A DNA stretch of 64,000 bases, from contig NZ_CP022297.1 of the NCBI RefSeq assembly GCF_017310015.1, positions 3,968,001 through 4,032,000 on the forward strand, written 5' to 3'. The position numbers and the translations under genes were made by a program. This DNA is from Marinobacterium iners. Lineage in GTDB: Bacteria > Pseudomonadota > Gammaproteobacteria > Pseudomonadales > Balneatricaceae. How positions within the stretch are numbered: the stretch's first letter is position 1; the number at the start of each line of letters is the position of its first letter. Positions 31,129-39,969 of this stretch are shown here, one piece after another. The notes beneath the pieces are model-generated. The model saw only the letters and a list, made by a program, of their open reading frames with translations. It searched no databases and was not told where the DNA came from.

Positions 31129-31159
31129 AAAAAACAAGGCCGGACAGTACCCGACCTTG
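31129..31159 (-). terminator. Terminator of the orphan TRAP receptor gene
   Basis: Minus-strand stem CAAGGTCGG / CCGGCCTTG (31151-31159 with 31135-31143, one G-T type mismatch) followed by a T6 run (31129-31134). Confidence 0.85.
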
Positions 31160-31187
31160 AATCCTCTTCAGTGCAGCAGACTGCAGA

Positions 31188-32267
31188 TCAGCTCAGCGAA
31201 CGGCCATTGATATAGGCCTGCTCAGCCACAGCCGTCCATTTTTCAACCTGAGCCCGATAGGCCACGAAGGAGTCATACACTTTCTTGGTGATGGCATCCT
31301 TCTGCGCTTCTTCTGCCACCACTTCATCAGAGATTTCACGCAGCTTGCGCATCACGTCTTCCGGGAAGTTGCGCAGCTCGACGCCGTGCTCGTTCACGAG
31401 CTGTTCCAGCGCACGGTTGTTCTTCACCATGGATTCGGCCAGCATATCCTGGTTGGCTACCCGCAGGGCCGCACGCACAATTGCCTGCAGATCATCGGGC
31501 AGAGCCTCAAACGCTTCCTTGTTGATGAAGCATTCCAGCGTGGTGCCCGGCTCATGCCAGCCCGGGTAGTAATAGTATTTAGCTGCCTTGTGCAGACCGA
31601 ACGCCAAATCGTTGTACGGACCAACCCACTCGGTAGCATCAATGGCACCAGACTGCAGTGACGGGAATATCTCACCGCCGGGCAGCAGTACCGGAGTACC
31701 ACCGGCACGCTTGAGCACCTCGCCGCCCAGGCCTGGGATACGCATCTTCAGGCCCTTGAGGTCCTCAACGCTGTTGATCTCCTTGTTGAACCAGCCGCCC
31801 ATCTGCACACCGGTGTTACCGGCGGCTCCGGCAACCAGGCCAAACTGGTCATACACTTCCTGCCACAGCTCCATGCCACCACCGTGGTAGAGCCAGCCGT
31901 TCATCTCCTGAGCCGTCAGACCAAAGGGTACGGCAGAGAAAAACTGAGCGGCCGTACTCTTGCCCTTCCAGTAATAGGCGGCACCATGACCCATTTCCGC
32001 CGTACCGCGGGAGACGGCATCAAAGATCTCCAATGCCCCGACCAGCTCACCGGCACCATACACCTTCACTTCGATGCGGCCATTGGTCATCTGCTTGATC
32101 ATGTCGGCCAGATGGTTGGCGCCCGTGCCCAGGCCCGGGAAGTTTTTCGGCCAAGTGGTGACCATCTTCCATTTGTATTCCGGCGCGGCCATCGCCTTAC
32201 CGGATACCAGGGTACCTGCTGCGACTGTAGCGGCTCCAGCACCCTGAATGAATTGTCTGCGTTTCAC
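31188..32267 (-). CDS. TRAP transporter DctP-type solute-binding protein with Tat signal
   Basis: A 359-residue periplasmic receptor with a twin-arginine signal (MKRRQFIQGAGAATVAAGTLVSGKAMA) followed by a DctP fold: WKMVTTWPKNFPGLGTGANHLADMIKQMTNGRIEVKVYGAGELVGALEIFDAVSRGTAEMGHGAAYYW and FPSLQSGAIDATEWVGPYND. It resembles the TakP group binding 2-oxo acids or similar, often as dimers. No permease gene is adjacent, so the partner DctQ/DctM proteins must be elsewhere. It is divergent from hexR and ends in a strong terminator. Ligand not readable. Confidence 0.92.
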   Translation of the reverse strand: MKRRQFIQGAGAATVAAGTLVSGKAMAAPEYKWKMVTTWPKNFPGLGTGANHLADMIKQMTNGRIEVKVYGAGELVGALEIFDAVSRGTAEMGHGAAYYWKGKSTAAQFFSAVPFGLTAQEMNGWLYHGGGMELWQEVYDQFGLVAGAAGNTGVQMGGWFNKEINSVEDLKGLKMRIPGLGGEVLKRAGGTPVLLPGGEIFPSLQSGAIDATEWVGPYNDLAFGLHKAAKYYYYPGWHEPGTTLECFINKEAFEALPDDLQAIVRAALRVANQDMLAESMVKNNRALEQLVNEHGVELRNFPEDVMRKLREISDEVVAEEAQKDAITKKVYDSFVAYRAQVEKWTAVAEQAYINGRSLS

Positions 32268-32451
32268 GGCTCTTGTTCCTTATGCTTTATAATTTGTTGT
32301 TAAGCGTGGATAACGTTTTTGAAATTAGCATGCTCTCATACAGGCTGCAATTACCTGAATGCAGGCCAGAACAGCACTTGAGCAGCATTGGGCCGATACC
32401 GTTTTCGTTGTTATACTCCTGACCTTCTGCTGATAATCGGATGTGACGGAG

Positions 32452-33354
32452 ATGAACTCCTTCAACCTGCTCAAATCAATTGCTGAAGCCCGCTCTGACC
32501 TGCGCAAGTCTGAGCAGAAAGTGGCTGACTATGTGCTGGCCAACCCCAATGACGTAATTCACATGCGTATTGTTGATCTGGCATCCGAAGCACAAGTCAG
32601 TGAACCGACCGTAGTACGCTTCTGTCGTGCGCTGGATTACGATGGCTTTCAGGACTTCAAGCTGACACTGGCCCAGGGTCTCGCCAGCAACGCCAGCTAT
32701 GAACAGTTCTCACTCGATTCCAAAGACACAGTGATCGAGTTTAAGCAGAAGATCTTCGACTCCATGATCGGCAACTTGATCAATATCCGCGATCAGCTTG
32801 ATCCCGGCACCCTGGAAGAGGCGATCGACTGTCTGGCAAAGGCAAACCGGGTCGAGTTTTACGGTTTCGGGGCATCGGCACCGGTCTGTGCCGATGCCCA
32901 GCACAAGTTTTATCGGCTGATGGTATCGGCAGCCGCCTATTCCGACCCTCACATGCAGACCATTTCGGCCCTGACGCTTGGTGAAGGTGATGCCGTTGTA
33001 GCCATTTCCCAAACGGGCCGTACCAAGGATCTGCTGCATACCGTCAAACTGGTGAAGGACAAGGGCGCAACCGTGATTACCCTCTGTCCGGGCAACACCC
33101 CCCTTGCCGATCTGGCAACCATTCCCATTCATGTCGATGTGGAAGAGGACAAGGATCTGAGCACGCTGATGTCCTCGCGCGTCGTACACTTGGTCATCAT
33201 TGATGTCCTGGCCGTTGGCGTGGCCATGAAACTGGGACCGGTACTGTTGGACCACCTCAAGACCATCAAACGCAGCCTGCGCAGCCTGCGCCAGAACGAC
33301 AAGCGGATTCCCACCCTGCGCCGCGGATCAGACAGCGAGGATGACGGCGAATAG
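32452..33354 (+). CDS. hexR: HexR-like transcriptional regulator (RpiR family)
   Basis: About 300 residues: N-terminal RpiR winged helix (DLRKSEQKVADYVLANPNDVIHMRIVDLASEAQVSEPTVVRFCRALDYDGFQDFKLTLAQGLA, about 12-80) and a C-terminal SIS sugar-phosphate-binding domain (about 130-255, FYGFGASAPVCADAQHKFYRL, ISQTGRTKDLLHTVKL). HexR homologues sense 2-keto-3-deoxy-6-phosphogluconate and control central carbon genes. The ATG at 32452 aligns with E. coli HexR; an in-frame GTG at 32443 is possible. Divergent from the TRAP receptor gene. No HexR operator was recognised nearby. Confidence 0.88.
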   Translation: MNSFNLLKSIAEARSDLRKSEQKVADYVLANPNDVIHMRIVDLASEAQVSEPTVVRFCRALDYDGFQDFKLTLAQGLASNASYEQFSLDSKDTVIEFKQKIFDSMIGNLINIRDQLDPGTLEEAIDCLAKANRVEFYGFGASAPVCADAQHKFYRLMVSAAAYSDPHMQTISALTLGEGDAVVAISQTGRTKDLLHTVKLVKDKGATVITLCPGNTPLADLATIPIHVDVEEDKDLSTLMSSRVVHLVIIDVLAVGVAMKLGPVLLDHLKTIKRSLRSLRQNDKRIPTLRRGSDSEDDGE

Positions 33355-33521
33355 AGCCGTCATTCATCTCGCTGCAACACGAAGCCTCTACCCTGATGCA
33401 TACCGGTGATTTGAAATTCGGCGCCGGTTAGGGTAAATAAAAAACTCCTGGAGTGTTTGCTGTCATCGGACAGACACCTTCTGTCTCCCGATAGCGGCAA
33501 CCCTGAGATCGGAGAGAGGCT

Positions 33522-33731
33522 ATGCTGATACGGAAAGAACAGGATCTGGACCCGATTCAGACTGAGGTTTTCGACATCATGGTTGGATACGATGTTGAAC
33601 AGAAAATCCGGCGCAAGCAACACGCGACCAAACGCCTGCTTGAGGACCGAAGAGCCATTGAGCGTCATCAGGAGGAAAAGGAGCTGATGACCTGGCTTGA
33701 CCGCGAATCCTGGTTCGACGACGAACGCTGA
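33522..33731 (+). CDS. Small PA3496-like protein
   Basis: A 69-residue charged protein, rich in Arg, Lys and Glu (IRRKQHATKRLLEDRRAIERHQEEKELMTWLDRESWFDD), with no membrane segment. It resembles the PA3496 family of small putative envelope-integrity proteins, though the match is by character only. GAGAGG precedes the ATG, and a strong terminator begins eight bases after the stop. It lies downstream of hexR on the same strand. Confidence 0.65.
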   Translation: MLIRKEQDLDPIQTEVFDIMVGYDVEQKIRRKQHATKRLLEDRRAIERHQEEKELMTWLDRESWFDDER

Positions 33732-33738
33732 ACCAATA

Positions 33739-33773
33739 GTGAAGCCAGCTTGATTGCTGGCTTCACTCTTTCC
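33739..33773 (+). terminator. Intrinsic terminator after the small PA3496-like gene
   Basis: Perfect 11-bp stem GTGAAGCCAGC (33739-33749) / GCTGGCTTCAC (33756-33766) with a T-rich tail. Convergent with the FMN protein gene. Confidence 0.9.
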
Positions 33774-33777
33774 GCTC

Positions 33778-35268
33778 TCAGGAGCGGGGGTAGAGGATAT
33801 TCAGCGGTACCGACCCACCACCATCGACCACGACGGCCGCATGCTCACGTGTCAGCTGGCGAGGTTCTGATACACCGCAGGCATGGGCAATCATTTCGAC
33901 TTCATGCACCAGGTTGTGGTGAAAGTTGGCTACCCGTTCTGCCTTTACATCCGGTACCAGCCCTTTGTGCAGTTTGGGGTTGTGAGTGGTAATGCCGGTG
34001 GGGCAGCTGTTTTTGTTGCACTGCAATGCCTGAATACAGCCCAGCGCAAACATGAAACCACGTGCGGTCACAACAAAGTCAGCCCCCAGACAGATCGCTG
34101 CCGCCACATCGGTCGGGTTGATCAACTTGCCCGATGCAATCACTCGCACCCGGTTGCGCAGGTTATGCTGAATGAGTTTATTGACCAGCAGTGGCAGGCT
34201 CTCACGCAGTGGCAGGCCAACGCTGTCCATCAGCGGCATGGGCGCTGCCCCGGTGCCGCCGTCAGCACTGTCCAGGGTAATGAAATCCGGTGCCGACTCG
34301 CTGCCTCGATTTGACACAGCTTCACAGAATGCATCCAGCCAATCCGTACTACCCAGCACCAGCTTGAAGCCAACCGGTTTTCCGGTCACTTCACGCACAT
34401 GTGCAATAAAATCCAGCAGGTCATCAATACTGGATATTTCCGGGTGGCGATTGGGGCTGATCGAGGCCTGCCCTTCCGGTATGCCACGCGCCTCGGCAAT
34501 CTCGGCTGTCACCTTGTCGCCCGGTAATATGCCGCCCTTGCCCGGCTTGGCGCCCTGGCTCAGCTTGATTTCGAACATTTTGACCTGTTCAATCGCGGCT
34601 ATTTTCGCCAGGCGCGCATCGTCAAGCCGTCCCTGTTCATTCCTGACGCCGTACTTGGCAGTGCCAATCTGAAATACGATATCGCAGCCACCGGTCAGGT
34701 GATGCTTCGACAGGGCGCCTTCACCGGTATTCATCCAGCAACCCGCTTTTGCTGCTCCCATCGACAATGCCTGTACCGCAGGTGCCGACAGAGCACCAAA
34801 ACTCATGCCCGAAATATTGAGAAAGGATGGCGCATCGTAGGGCTGCCGGCAGTAGGGCCCAATCCTCATCGGTTGTGTACTGGCCGCATCTTCACTCAGT
34901 GTAGGAAACGGGCAGTTCAGGAAGTAATAAGTCCCCGGCTTGCGCAGATCCCGTGTCGAACCAAAGGCCACCGTATTATCAATATTTTTAGCCGCCCGAT
35001 AGACCCAGGACCGCTGGGCACGATTGAACGGCATCTCTTCACGGTCCATGGCAAAAAAATACTGACGCAAAAATTCGCCCAGTGTTTCGAACAGGTAGCG
35101 GAATCGCCCCAACAAGGGATAGTTGCGCCGTATGGTATGTGCCGTCTGGCGCTTGTCTATCTGATACATAATCACGCCAACAATAAGCAGGACAACAATC
35201 AGCAACAGCACGACAACACCAATAAGCGCAATAAAGTCGATCGCCAGCATGAAGATGGTTTCGTTCAT
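33778..35268 (-). CDS. Membrane-anchored FMN-binding glutamate synthase-family protein
   Basis: About 496 residues with one or two N-terminal membrane helices (about 5-35) and a GltS-type FMN barrel: FLNISGMSFGALSAPAVQALSMGAAKAG, LSQGAKPGKGGILPGDKVTAEIAEARGIPEGQASISPNRHPEI, ITLDSADGGTGAAPMPLMD, IASGKLINPTDVAAAICLGADFV and CNKNSCPTGITTHNP, which includes the Cys residues resembling the [3Fe-4S] loop of glutamate synthase. There is no amidotransferase domain, so glutamate synthesis is not assured. The ATG at 35268 (GGGA upstream) is preferred over a GTG at 35298. Convergent with the small gene before it. Confidence 0.88.
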   Translation of the reverse strand: MNETIFMLAIDFIALIGVVVLLLIVVLLIVGVIMYQIDKRQTAHTIRRNYPLLGRFRYLFETLGEFLRQYFFAMDREEMPFNRAQRSWVYRAAKNIDNTVAFGSTRDLRKPGTYYFLNCPFPTLSEDAASTQPMRIGPYCRQPYDAPSFLNISGMSFGALSAPAVQALSMGAAKAGCWMNTGEGALSKHHLTGGCDIVFQIGTAKYGVRNEQGRLDDARLAKIAAIEQVKMFEIKLSQGAKPGKGGILPGDKVTAEIAEARGIPEGQASISPNRHPEISSIDDLLDFIAHVREVTGKPVGFKLVLGSTDWLDAFCEAVSNRGSESAPDFITLDSADGGTGAAPMPLMDSVGLPLRESLPLLVNKLIQHNLRNRVRVIASGKLINPTDVAAAICLGADFVVTARGFMFALGCIQALQCNKNSCPTGITTHNPKLHKGLVPDVKAERVANFHHNLVHEVEMIAHACGVSEPRQLTREHAAVVVDGGGSVPLNILYPRS

Positions 35269-35394
35269 TTCAGTCCCTGTCAGCCTGGTTGATGCCACCT
35301 ATCCTACCGCTCAGCCAGAGGAACAGCCATGGTCCGGTAGCGCAAAAGGCGGTCTTTCCTCCATTTCACTGAAGGGTTAAGCTGACACGAACAG

Positions 35395-36039
35395 ATGGAT
35401 GGAGCCACTGCCGTTATGCACGTACAAAAAGTTGTGGTGTTGCACGGTCTCTACATGTCAGGACTGGTGATGCGCCCTTTATGCAAGCGCCTGCATAAAC
35501 AGGGTTATCAGACACTCAACCTGACCTACAACACACTGTCGCCCGATCTGGATACGATCTGCACTCGAATCGATGAGTTTATCGACAACGAGCCCACCGC
35601 TTTCGTCTGCCATTCCATGGGAGGTTTGATTGCACGGCGCTACCTTGAACGCAACAGCAAACAGAGCCACTGGGTCGACTCGGTCATTACGCTGGGCACC
35701 CCTCACAAGGGCAGCCACCTGGCCCGTGAGATTCATGATTCCAGGTTCAAGGGGATGCTTAAAAACAGCATCGAATATTTGTTGGCCGACAATCATCACT
35801 GGCCCTTTAAAGCCCGGCTATACAGTATCGCCGGCGACTTGCCTGTGGGGCTGATGCCTTTGCTGAGCAGGGATTCGATATCCGATGGGACCGTCCTGAT
35901 TGATGAAACCCGTGTCACCGGCATGACCGAACACAAGGTATTTCCCCTCTCTCACACCAGCCTGATTTACTCACGTCGGGTACTGAATTACATCGTTGAA
36001 ACACTGCAACGACCAACCTCGACTGTGGCTGATGATTGA
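35395..36039 (+). CDS. Alpha/beta hydrolase (lipase-like)
   Basis: About 214 residues with an alpha/beta hydrolase fold: VVVLHGLYMSGLVMRPLCKRL (oxyanion loop), FVCHSMGGLIARRYLE with the nucleophile Ser in CHSMGG (one Gly of the usual GxSxG replaced by Cys), TLGTPHKGSHLA, and a late LSHTSLIY that may supply the His. It resembles the PGAP1-like esterase group. An internal ATG at 35416 is another possible start. Substrate unknown. Followed by the DUF454 gene. Confidence 0.82.
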   Translation: MDGATAVMHVQKVVVLHGLYMSGLVMRPLCKRLHKQGYQTLNLTYNTLSPDLDTICTRIDEFIDNEPTAFVCHSMGGLIARRYLERNSKQSHWVDSVITLGTPHKGSHLAREIHDSRFKGMLKNSIEYLLADNHHWPFKARLYSIAGDLPVGLMPLLSRDSISDGTVLIDETRVTGMTEHKVFPLSHTSLIYSRRVLNYIVETLQRPTSTVADD

Positions 36040-36134
36040 GTTGAGCTATGGCAAGCAGCGGGCTTTTAAATTGTCCTTTCGGTGAGTATTGGCCCATTAT
36101 CCATACTGTATGGTCAAGATACGGAGCCTCACTC

Positions 36135-36578
36135 ATGCCTTCAGTCAGGCGACAGACACAATCTGAAATAATCAGCCCCCCATTGCGTTGGGGCTGGTTA
36201 CTGCTGACTTGGGTCTGTATTGCCCTGGCCTTGATCGGCGCCCTGTTGCCGGGATTGCCCACCACCATCTTCGTACTGGTCGCCGCCTGGAGTGCTTCGC
36301 GCTGCTCACCCCGCCTGCGCGGCTGGTTGGAACAACATCGACTGCTTGGCCCATGTCTGCACAACTGGGAACAGGGTGGCTTTATCGATCGACGCACCAA
36401 ATGGACCGCCAGTATCGGCATGTTTGTGGCACTTTGTATCGTACTAATCAGTATCCGCCACCCTGTATTGCTCCTGAGCATTCTGGTTTTCATCACCATC
36501 GGCGCAGTCGTTGTCTGGTCACGACCCGAGCCGGTTATGCACGAGTTAAAGCGGAACGACCACCGCGACTCAACATGA
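36135..36578 (+). CDS. DUF454 (YbaN family) inner-membrane protein
   Basis: A 147-residue protein with three predicted membrane helices and the DUF454 signature LIGALLPGLPTTIFVLVAAWSASRCSPRLRGWLEQHRLLGPCLHNWEQGG. Function unknown. The ATG at 36135 has GGAG eight bases upstream and matches the usual length; the frame extends to 36048, but that N-terminal extension is not family-like. It ends 22 bases before a bidirectional terminator shared with glmS. Confidence 0.85.
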   Translation: MPSVRRQTQSEIISPPLRWGWLLLTWVCIALALIGALLPGLPTTIFVLVAAWSASRCSPRLRGWLEQHRLLGPCLHNWEQGGFIDRRTKWTASIGMFVALCIVLISIRHPVLLLSILVFITIGAVVVWSRPEPVMHELKRNDHRDST

Positions 36579-36600
36579 GAGGCCCACACTTCGCAGATAC

Positions 36601-36629
36601 AAAAATGCCCTGCACTGCAGGGCATTTTT
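36601..36629. terminator. Bidirectional terminator between DUF454 gene and glmS
   Basis: Near-perfect palindrome with A5 at one end and T5 at the other (36601-36614 with 36616-36629). Serves both convergent genes. Confidence 0.9.
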
Positions 36630-36649
36630 CATTGTGACACAAGTATCTC

Positions 36650-38476
36650 TTATTCCACCGTAACCGATTTGGCCAGATTGCGTGGCTGATCCACATCCGT
36701 ACCCTTGAGTACGGCAACGTGGTATGACAGCAATTGCAATGGCAATGTAAAGGCTATCGGATCCAGTATGGCTGGCATCTCGGGAAGATGGATCACATGC
36801 ACACCATCCTCTGGCTGGATGCTTTGCTCGCAACCGGCAAACACAAACAGTTCACCGCCTCGGGCACGTACTTCCTGTAGATTGGCCTTGAGCTTGTCCA
36901 GCATGCCATTGCGAGGCGCCACCGCGATGACCGGCATCTCCTTATCCACCAGCGCCAGCGGGCCATGCTTGAGTTCACCAGCCGGGTAGGCCTCGGCATG
37001 AATGTAAGAGATCTCTTTCAGCTTGAGAGCTCCCTCCATTGCCACCGGATAAAGACTGTTACGACCAAGAAACAATGCATGGTGCTTTTCGGCAAAGTGC
37101 GTCGACATCTGCTCAATCGCACCATCCAGCTGCAGCAGCTGTTGCAGCAGTTCAGGCAATTGCTGCAGGGCTGCAATCAGCTCTGTTTCACGCGCAGCGG
37201 TCAGGCTGTGACGACGCCCCAACGCAATGGTGGTCAACATCAGGGCAACCAGCTGGGAGGTAAATGCCTTGGTAGACGCCACCCCGATTTCAGGGCCGGC
37301 ATTGGTCATCAGGCTAAGATCAGACTCCCGCACCAGTGAACTGCCCGGCACATTGCAGATTGCCAGTGTGGCCAGCACGCGCTGTTTTACTTCACGCAGT
37401 GCCGCCAGGGTATCGGCCGTTTCACCAGACTGGGACAGGGTCAACAGCAGAGTCCCCTCAGGCAACACTACCGGGCGGTAACGGAATTCACTGGCCACCT
37501 CAACCATACAGGGGATGCCCACCAGATCTTCAATCCAGTATTTGGCTACCATCCCGGCATGGTAGCTGGTACCGCAGGCCACGATCTGCACCTGTTTCAC
37601 CTGATCAAACACTGCACTTGCGCCACTGCCAAACGCTTGCTCCAGCAAGTGGCCCGAGGCGGTGCGCCCTTCCAGTACCGCCTGCATAACCCGCGGTTGC
37701 TCGTAAATTTCCTTGAGCATGAAATGGCGAAACTCGCCCTTATCGGCATTGCCCAAGCCATGCTCGAAGGTGGTCACAGCACGTTCGACCACGTCTCCAC
37801 TGGCATTAAATACCTGAATGCGCTCAGCCTCCAGCACCGCAATATCACCATCTTCAAGGAACATGAAGCGGTCGGTGACCGGCAGCAGTGCAAGCTGGTC
37901 GGAGGCGATGAAATTTTCGCCAATGCCAACCCCAATCACCAGTGGGCTGCCCTTGCGCGCGGTCAGCAGTTGCTCCGGGCTATCGGCATGAATCACGCCC
38001 AGTGCAAAAGCGCCTTCCAGATAACTCAACGTCTGGCGCAATCCATCCACTAAGGTCAGACCTTGTTTGAGCTCGCGATCCAGAAGGTGGGCAACCACTT
38101 CGGTATCGGTTTCCGAGGTGAAGACATAGCCCTTCTGCTGCAGCTCACGTTTGAGCGGCTCGAAGTTTTCGATAATGCCGTTGTGTACCACCGCCAGACG
38201 CTCGCCGGACATGTGCGGGTGGGCATTCTGTTCCGATGGTTTGCCGTGGGTCGCCCAACGGGTGTGGGCGATACCCAGATGCCCGGCCAGCGGCTGCTTC
38301 TCACAAGCCTCAGCAAGCGCCTGTACTTTACCAATACGGCGCAGGCGGCTGATCTGACCATGGTCCAGCACCGCCATACCGGCTGAGTCATAACCACGGT
38401 ACTCAAGGCGACGCAGACCTTCCAGCAGAATTCCGGCCACGGAGCGCGCTGCAATGGCGCCTACAATTCCACACAT
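36650..38476 (-). CDS. glmS: Glucosamine-6-phosphate synthase (isomerizing)
   Basis: A 608-residue enzyme making glucosamine 6-phosphate from fructose 6-phosphate and glutamine for peptidoglycan and LPS. Cys2 of MCGIVG is the glutaminase nucleophile; RRLEYRGYDSAGMA, HTRWATHG and HPHMSGERLAVVHNGIIENF belong to the Ntn-type domain (1-240). Two SIS domains follow (GTSYHAGMVAKYWIEDLVGIP; ISYIHAEAYPAGELKHGPLALVD), and the C-terminus is AKSVTVE. It is three bases after glmU on the same strand. No glmS ribozyme is expected or seen. Confidence 0.97.
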   Translation of the reverse strand: MCGIVGAIAARSVAGILLEGLRRLEYRGYDSAGMAVLDHGQISRLRRIGKVQALAEACEKQPLAGHLGIAHTRWATHGKPSEQNAHPHMSGERLAVVHNGIIENFEPLKRELQQKGYVFTSETDTEVVAHLLDRELKQGLTLVDGLRQTLSYLEGAFALGVIHADSPEQLLTARKGSPLVIGVGIGENFIASDQLALLPVTDRFMFLEDGDIAVLEAERIQVFNASGDVVERAVTTFEHGLGNADKGEFRHFMLKEIYEQPRVMQAVLEGRTASGHLLEQAFGSGASAVFDQVKQVQIVACGTSYHAGMVAKYWIEDLVGIPCMVEVASEFRYRPVVLPEGTLLLTLSQSGETADTLAALREVKQRVLATLAICNVPGSSLVRESDLSLMTNAGPEIGVASTKAFTSQLVALMLTTIALGRRHSLTAARETELIAALQQLPELLQQLLQLDGAIEQMSTHFAEKHHALFLGRNSLYPVAMEGALKLKEISYIHAEAYPAGELKHGPLALVDKEMPVIAVAPRNGMLDKLKANLQEVRARGGELFVFAGCEQSIQPEDGVHVIHLPEMPAILDPIAFTLPLQLLSYHVAVLKGTDVDQPRNLAKSVTVE

Positions 38477-38478
38477 GC

Positions 38479-39846
38479 TCAGGATCCTTTCTTCTGCGGG
38501 CGCGCCCAGTTATCAAGATTGATCTGCTTGCCACGGGCCACCGCCAGCTGGTTGTCAGTCACGGTTTTGGTTACGGTAGAGCCAGCGCCGATGGTTGCAC
38601 CAGCACCAATATCGACCGGTGCCACCAGCGAGCTGTTGGAACCAATAAAGGCACCATCGCCGATACGGGTAAGGGACTTGTTAACACCATCATAGTTGCA
38701 GGTGATGGTACCGGCTCCGACATTAACCTCTCGACCGATCTCAGCATCGCCGATATAGGTCAGGTGGTTGATCTTGGAGCCCTCTCCAATACGAGCCTTC
38801 TTGGTTTCTACAAAATTGCCTATCTTGCCGCCTTTGGCCAATTCGGTACCTGGACGAAGCCGAGCAAAGGGGCCGATCTGCGCATTGTCACCCACAGTAG
38901 CGCCATCAATCATCGAATTGGCTTCTATACGACAACCTGCCCCAATCACCGCATTACGGATCAGGCAGTTGGGGCCAATTTCAACACCATCACCCAGCAG
39001 TACCTCGCCTTCGAACACCGCGTTGATATCGATCAGCACGTCACGACCGGTTTTCAGCACACCACGGATATCAATACGGGCAGGGTCGGCTAAGGTCACG
39101 CCTTCAGCCATCAGCATTTCGGCCTGCTGCTGCTGGAACCAGCGTTCCAGCTGAGCCAGTTGCAGACGGTTATTGACGCCCTGTACCTCCTGCTCGGCTT
39201 TCGGCTGGATGGCGCGCACTCGCATGCCTTCTTCTGCCGCCATGGCGATCACATCGGTGAGGTAGTATTCGCCCTGAGCGTTATTCGCAGACAGACGCGG
39301 CAACCACTCATGCAGCGCCGCAGACGGCAGCGCCAGAATACCGGTGTTCACCTCACGGATCAGCTTTTGCTGTTCGCTGGCATCCTTGTGCTCAACAATG
39401 GCCACCACATCGCCAACCGCATTGCGAATGATTCGACCATATCCGGCAGGATCCTCAAGATTCACTGTCAGCAGCCCAAGATCACCCTGTGAAGCGATAT
39501 CTGTCAGCTGCTGAAGCGTTTCAGGACGCGTCAGTGGTACATCGCCGTACAGAATCAGTACAATCGAGTCGTTGCCGATCTGCGGCATCGCCTGAGCCAC
39601 GGCATGGCCTGTCCCCAACTGCTCATGCTGCCAGACAAGATTCACTGCCTGACCCTTCATTGCCTGTTCAACCTGCTCACCGCCGTGTCCAATCACCACA
39701 TGCAGCGCTTCAGCCTGAAGTGCCCTGGCACGATCAATAACATGCTGCAACATCGGCTTTCCTGCCAGTCGGTGCATCACTTTCGGCAACGCCGATTTCA
39801 TGCGACTGCCCTGTCCGGCAGCCAGAATCACTACATCCGTTTTCAT
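38479..39846 (-). CDS. glmU: Bifunctional GlcNAc-1-phosphate uridyltransferase / glucosamine-1-phosphate acetyltransferase
   Basis: A 455-residue enzyme producing UDP-GlcNAc. The N-terminal uridyltransferase contains LAAGQGSRMKSALPKVMHRLAGKPM, GTGHAVAQA, and LYGDVPL. The C-terminal left-handed beta-helix has hexapeptide repeats and the acetyltransferase His in NLVET..-type context (GNFVETKKARIGEGSKINHLTYIGDAEIG). The ATG at 39846 (or the adjacent ATG at 39849) is chosen. Start upstream of glmS with three bases between. A perfect palindrome occupies its leader (39869-39890). Confidence 0.97.
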   Translation of the reverse strand: MKTDVVILAAGQGSRMKSALPKVMHRLAGKPMLQHVIDRARALQAEALHVVIGHGGEQVEQAMKGQAVNLVWQHEQLGTGHAVAQAMPQIGNDSIVLILYGDVPLTRPETLQQLTDIASQGDLGLLTVNLEDPAGYGRIIRNAVGDVVAIVEHKDASEQQKLIREVNTGILALPSAALHEWLPRLSANNAQGEYYLTDVIAMAAEEGMRVRAIQPKAEQEVQGVNNRLQLAQLERWFQQQQAEMLMAEGVTLADPARIDIRGVLKTGRDVLIDINAVFEGEVLLGDGVEIGPNCLIRNAVIGAGCRIEANSMIDGATVGDNAQIGPFARLRPGTELAKGGKIGNFVETKKARIGEGSKINHLTYIGDAEIGREVNVGAGTITCNYDGVNKSLTRIGDGAFIGSNSSLVAPVDIGAGATIGAGSTVTKTVTDNQLAVARGKQINLDNWARPQKKGS

Positions 39847-39868
39847 CATCCACAACTTGTCTGTTTGC

Positions 39869-39890
39869 GGCCCTGACACCTGTCAGGGCC
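39869..39890. promoter_or_regulatory. Perfect palindrome between glmU and the TrmB-like gene
   Basis: 10-bp arms (GGCCCTGACA at 39869-39878; TGTCAGGGCC at 39881-39890) with a two-base centre. It lies about 20 bases upstream of the glmU start and shares the TGTCA element with other sites up to 39968. May be an operator or a leader hairpin. Confidence 0.55.
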
Positions 39891-39947
39891 CATTGATTCA
39901 AGAGTTGTCAGGCACTTTAGCGTATACTCGAAATCGATCAATCCTTT

Positions 39948-39968
39948 TTGTCACTCAAAAATTGACAA
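39948..39968 (+). promoter_or_regulatory. TTGTCA/TGACAA inverted repeat at the TrmB-like gene start
   Basis: TTGTCA (39948-39953) and TGACAA (39963-39968) flank a 9-base spacer, ending one base before the ATG at 39970. A further TTGTCA is at 39905-39910. Arrangement suggests an autoregulatory operator; this is inference. Confidence 0.5.
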
Positions 39969-39969
39969 T

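Noticed and set aside
36601..36650. glmS ribozyme
   Set aside because: A ribozyme would be in the glmS leader (near 38476-38479), where only two bases separate it from glmU; the hairpin at 36601 is at the 3' end and is a terminator.
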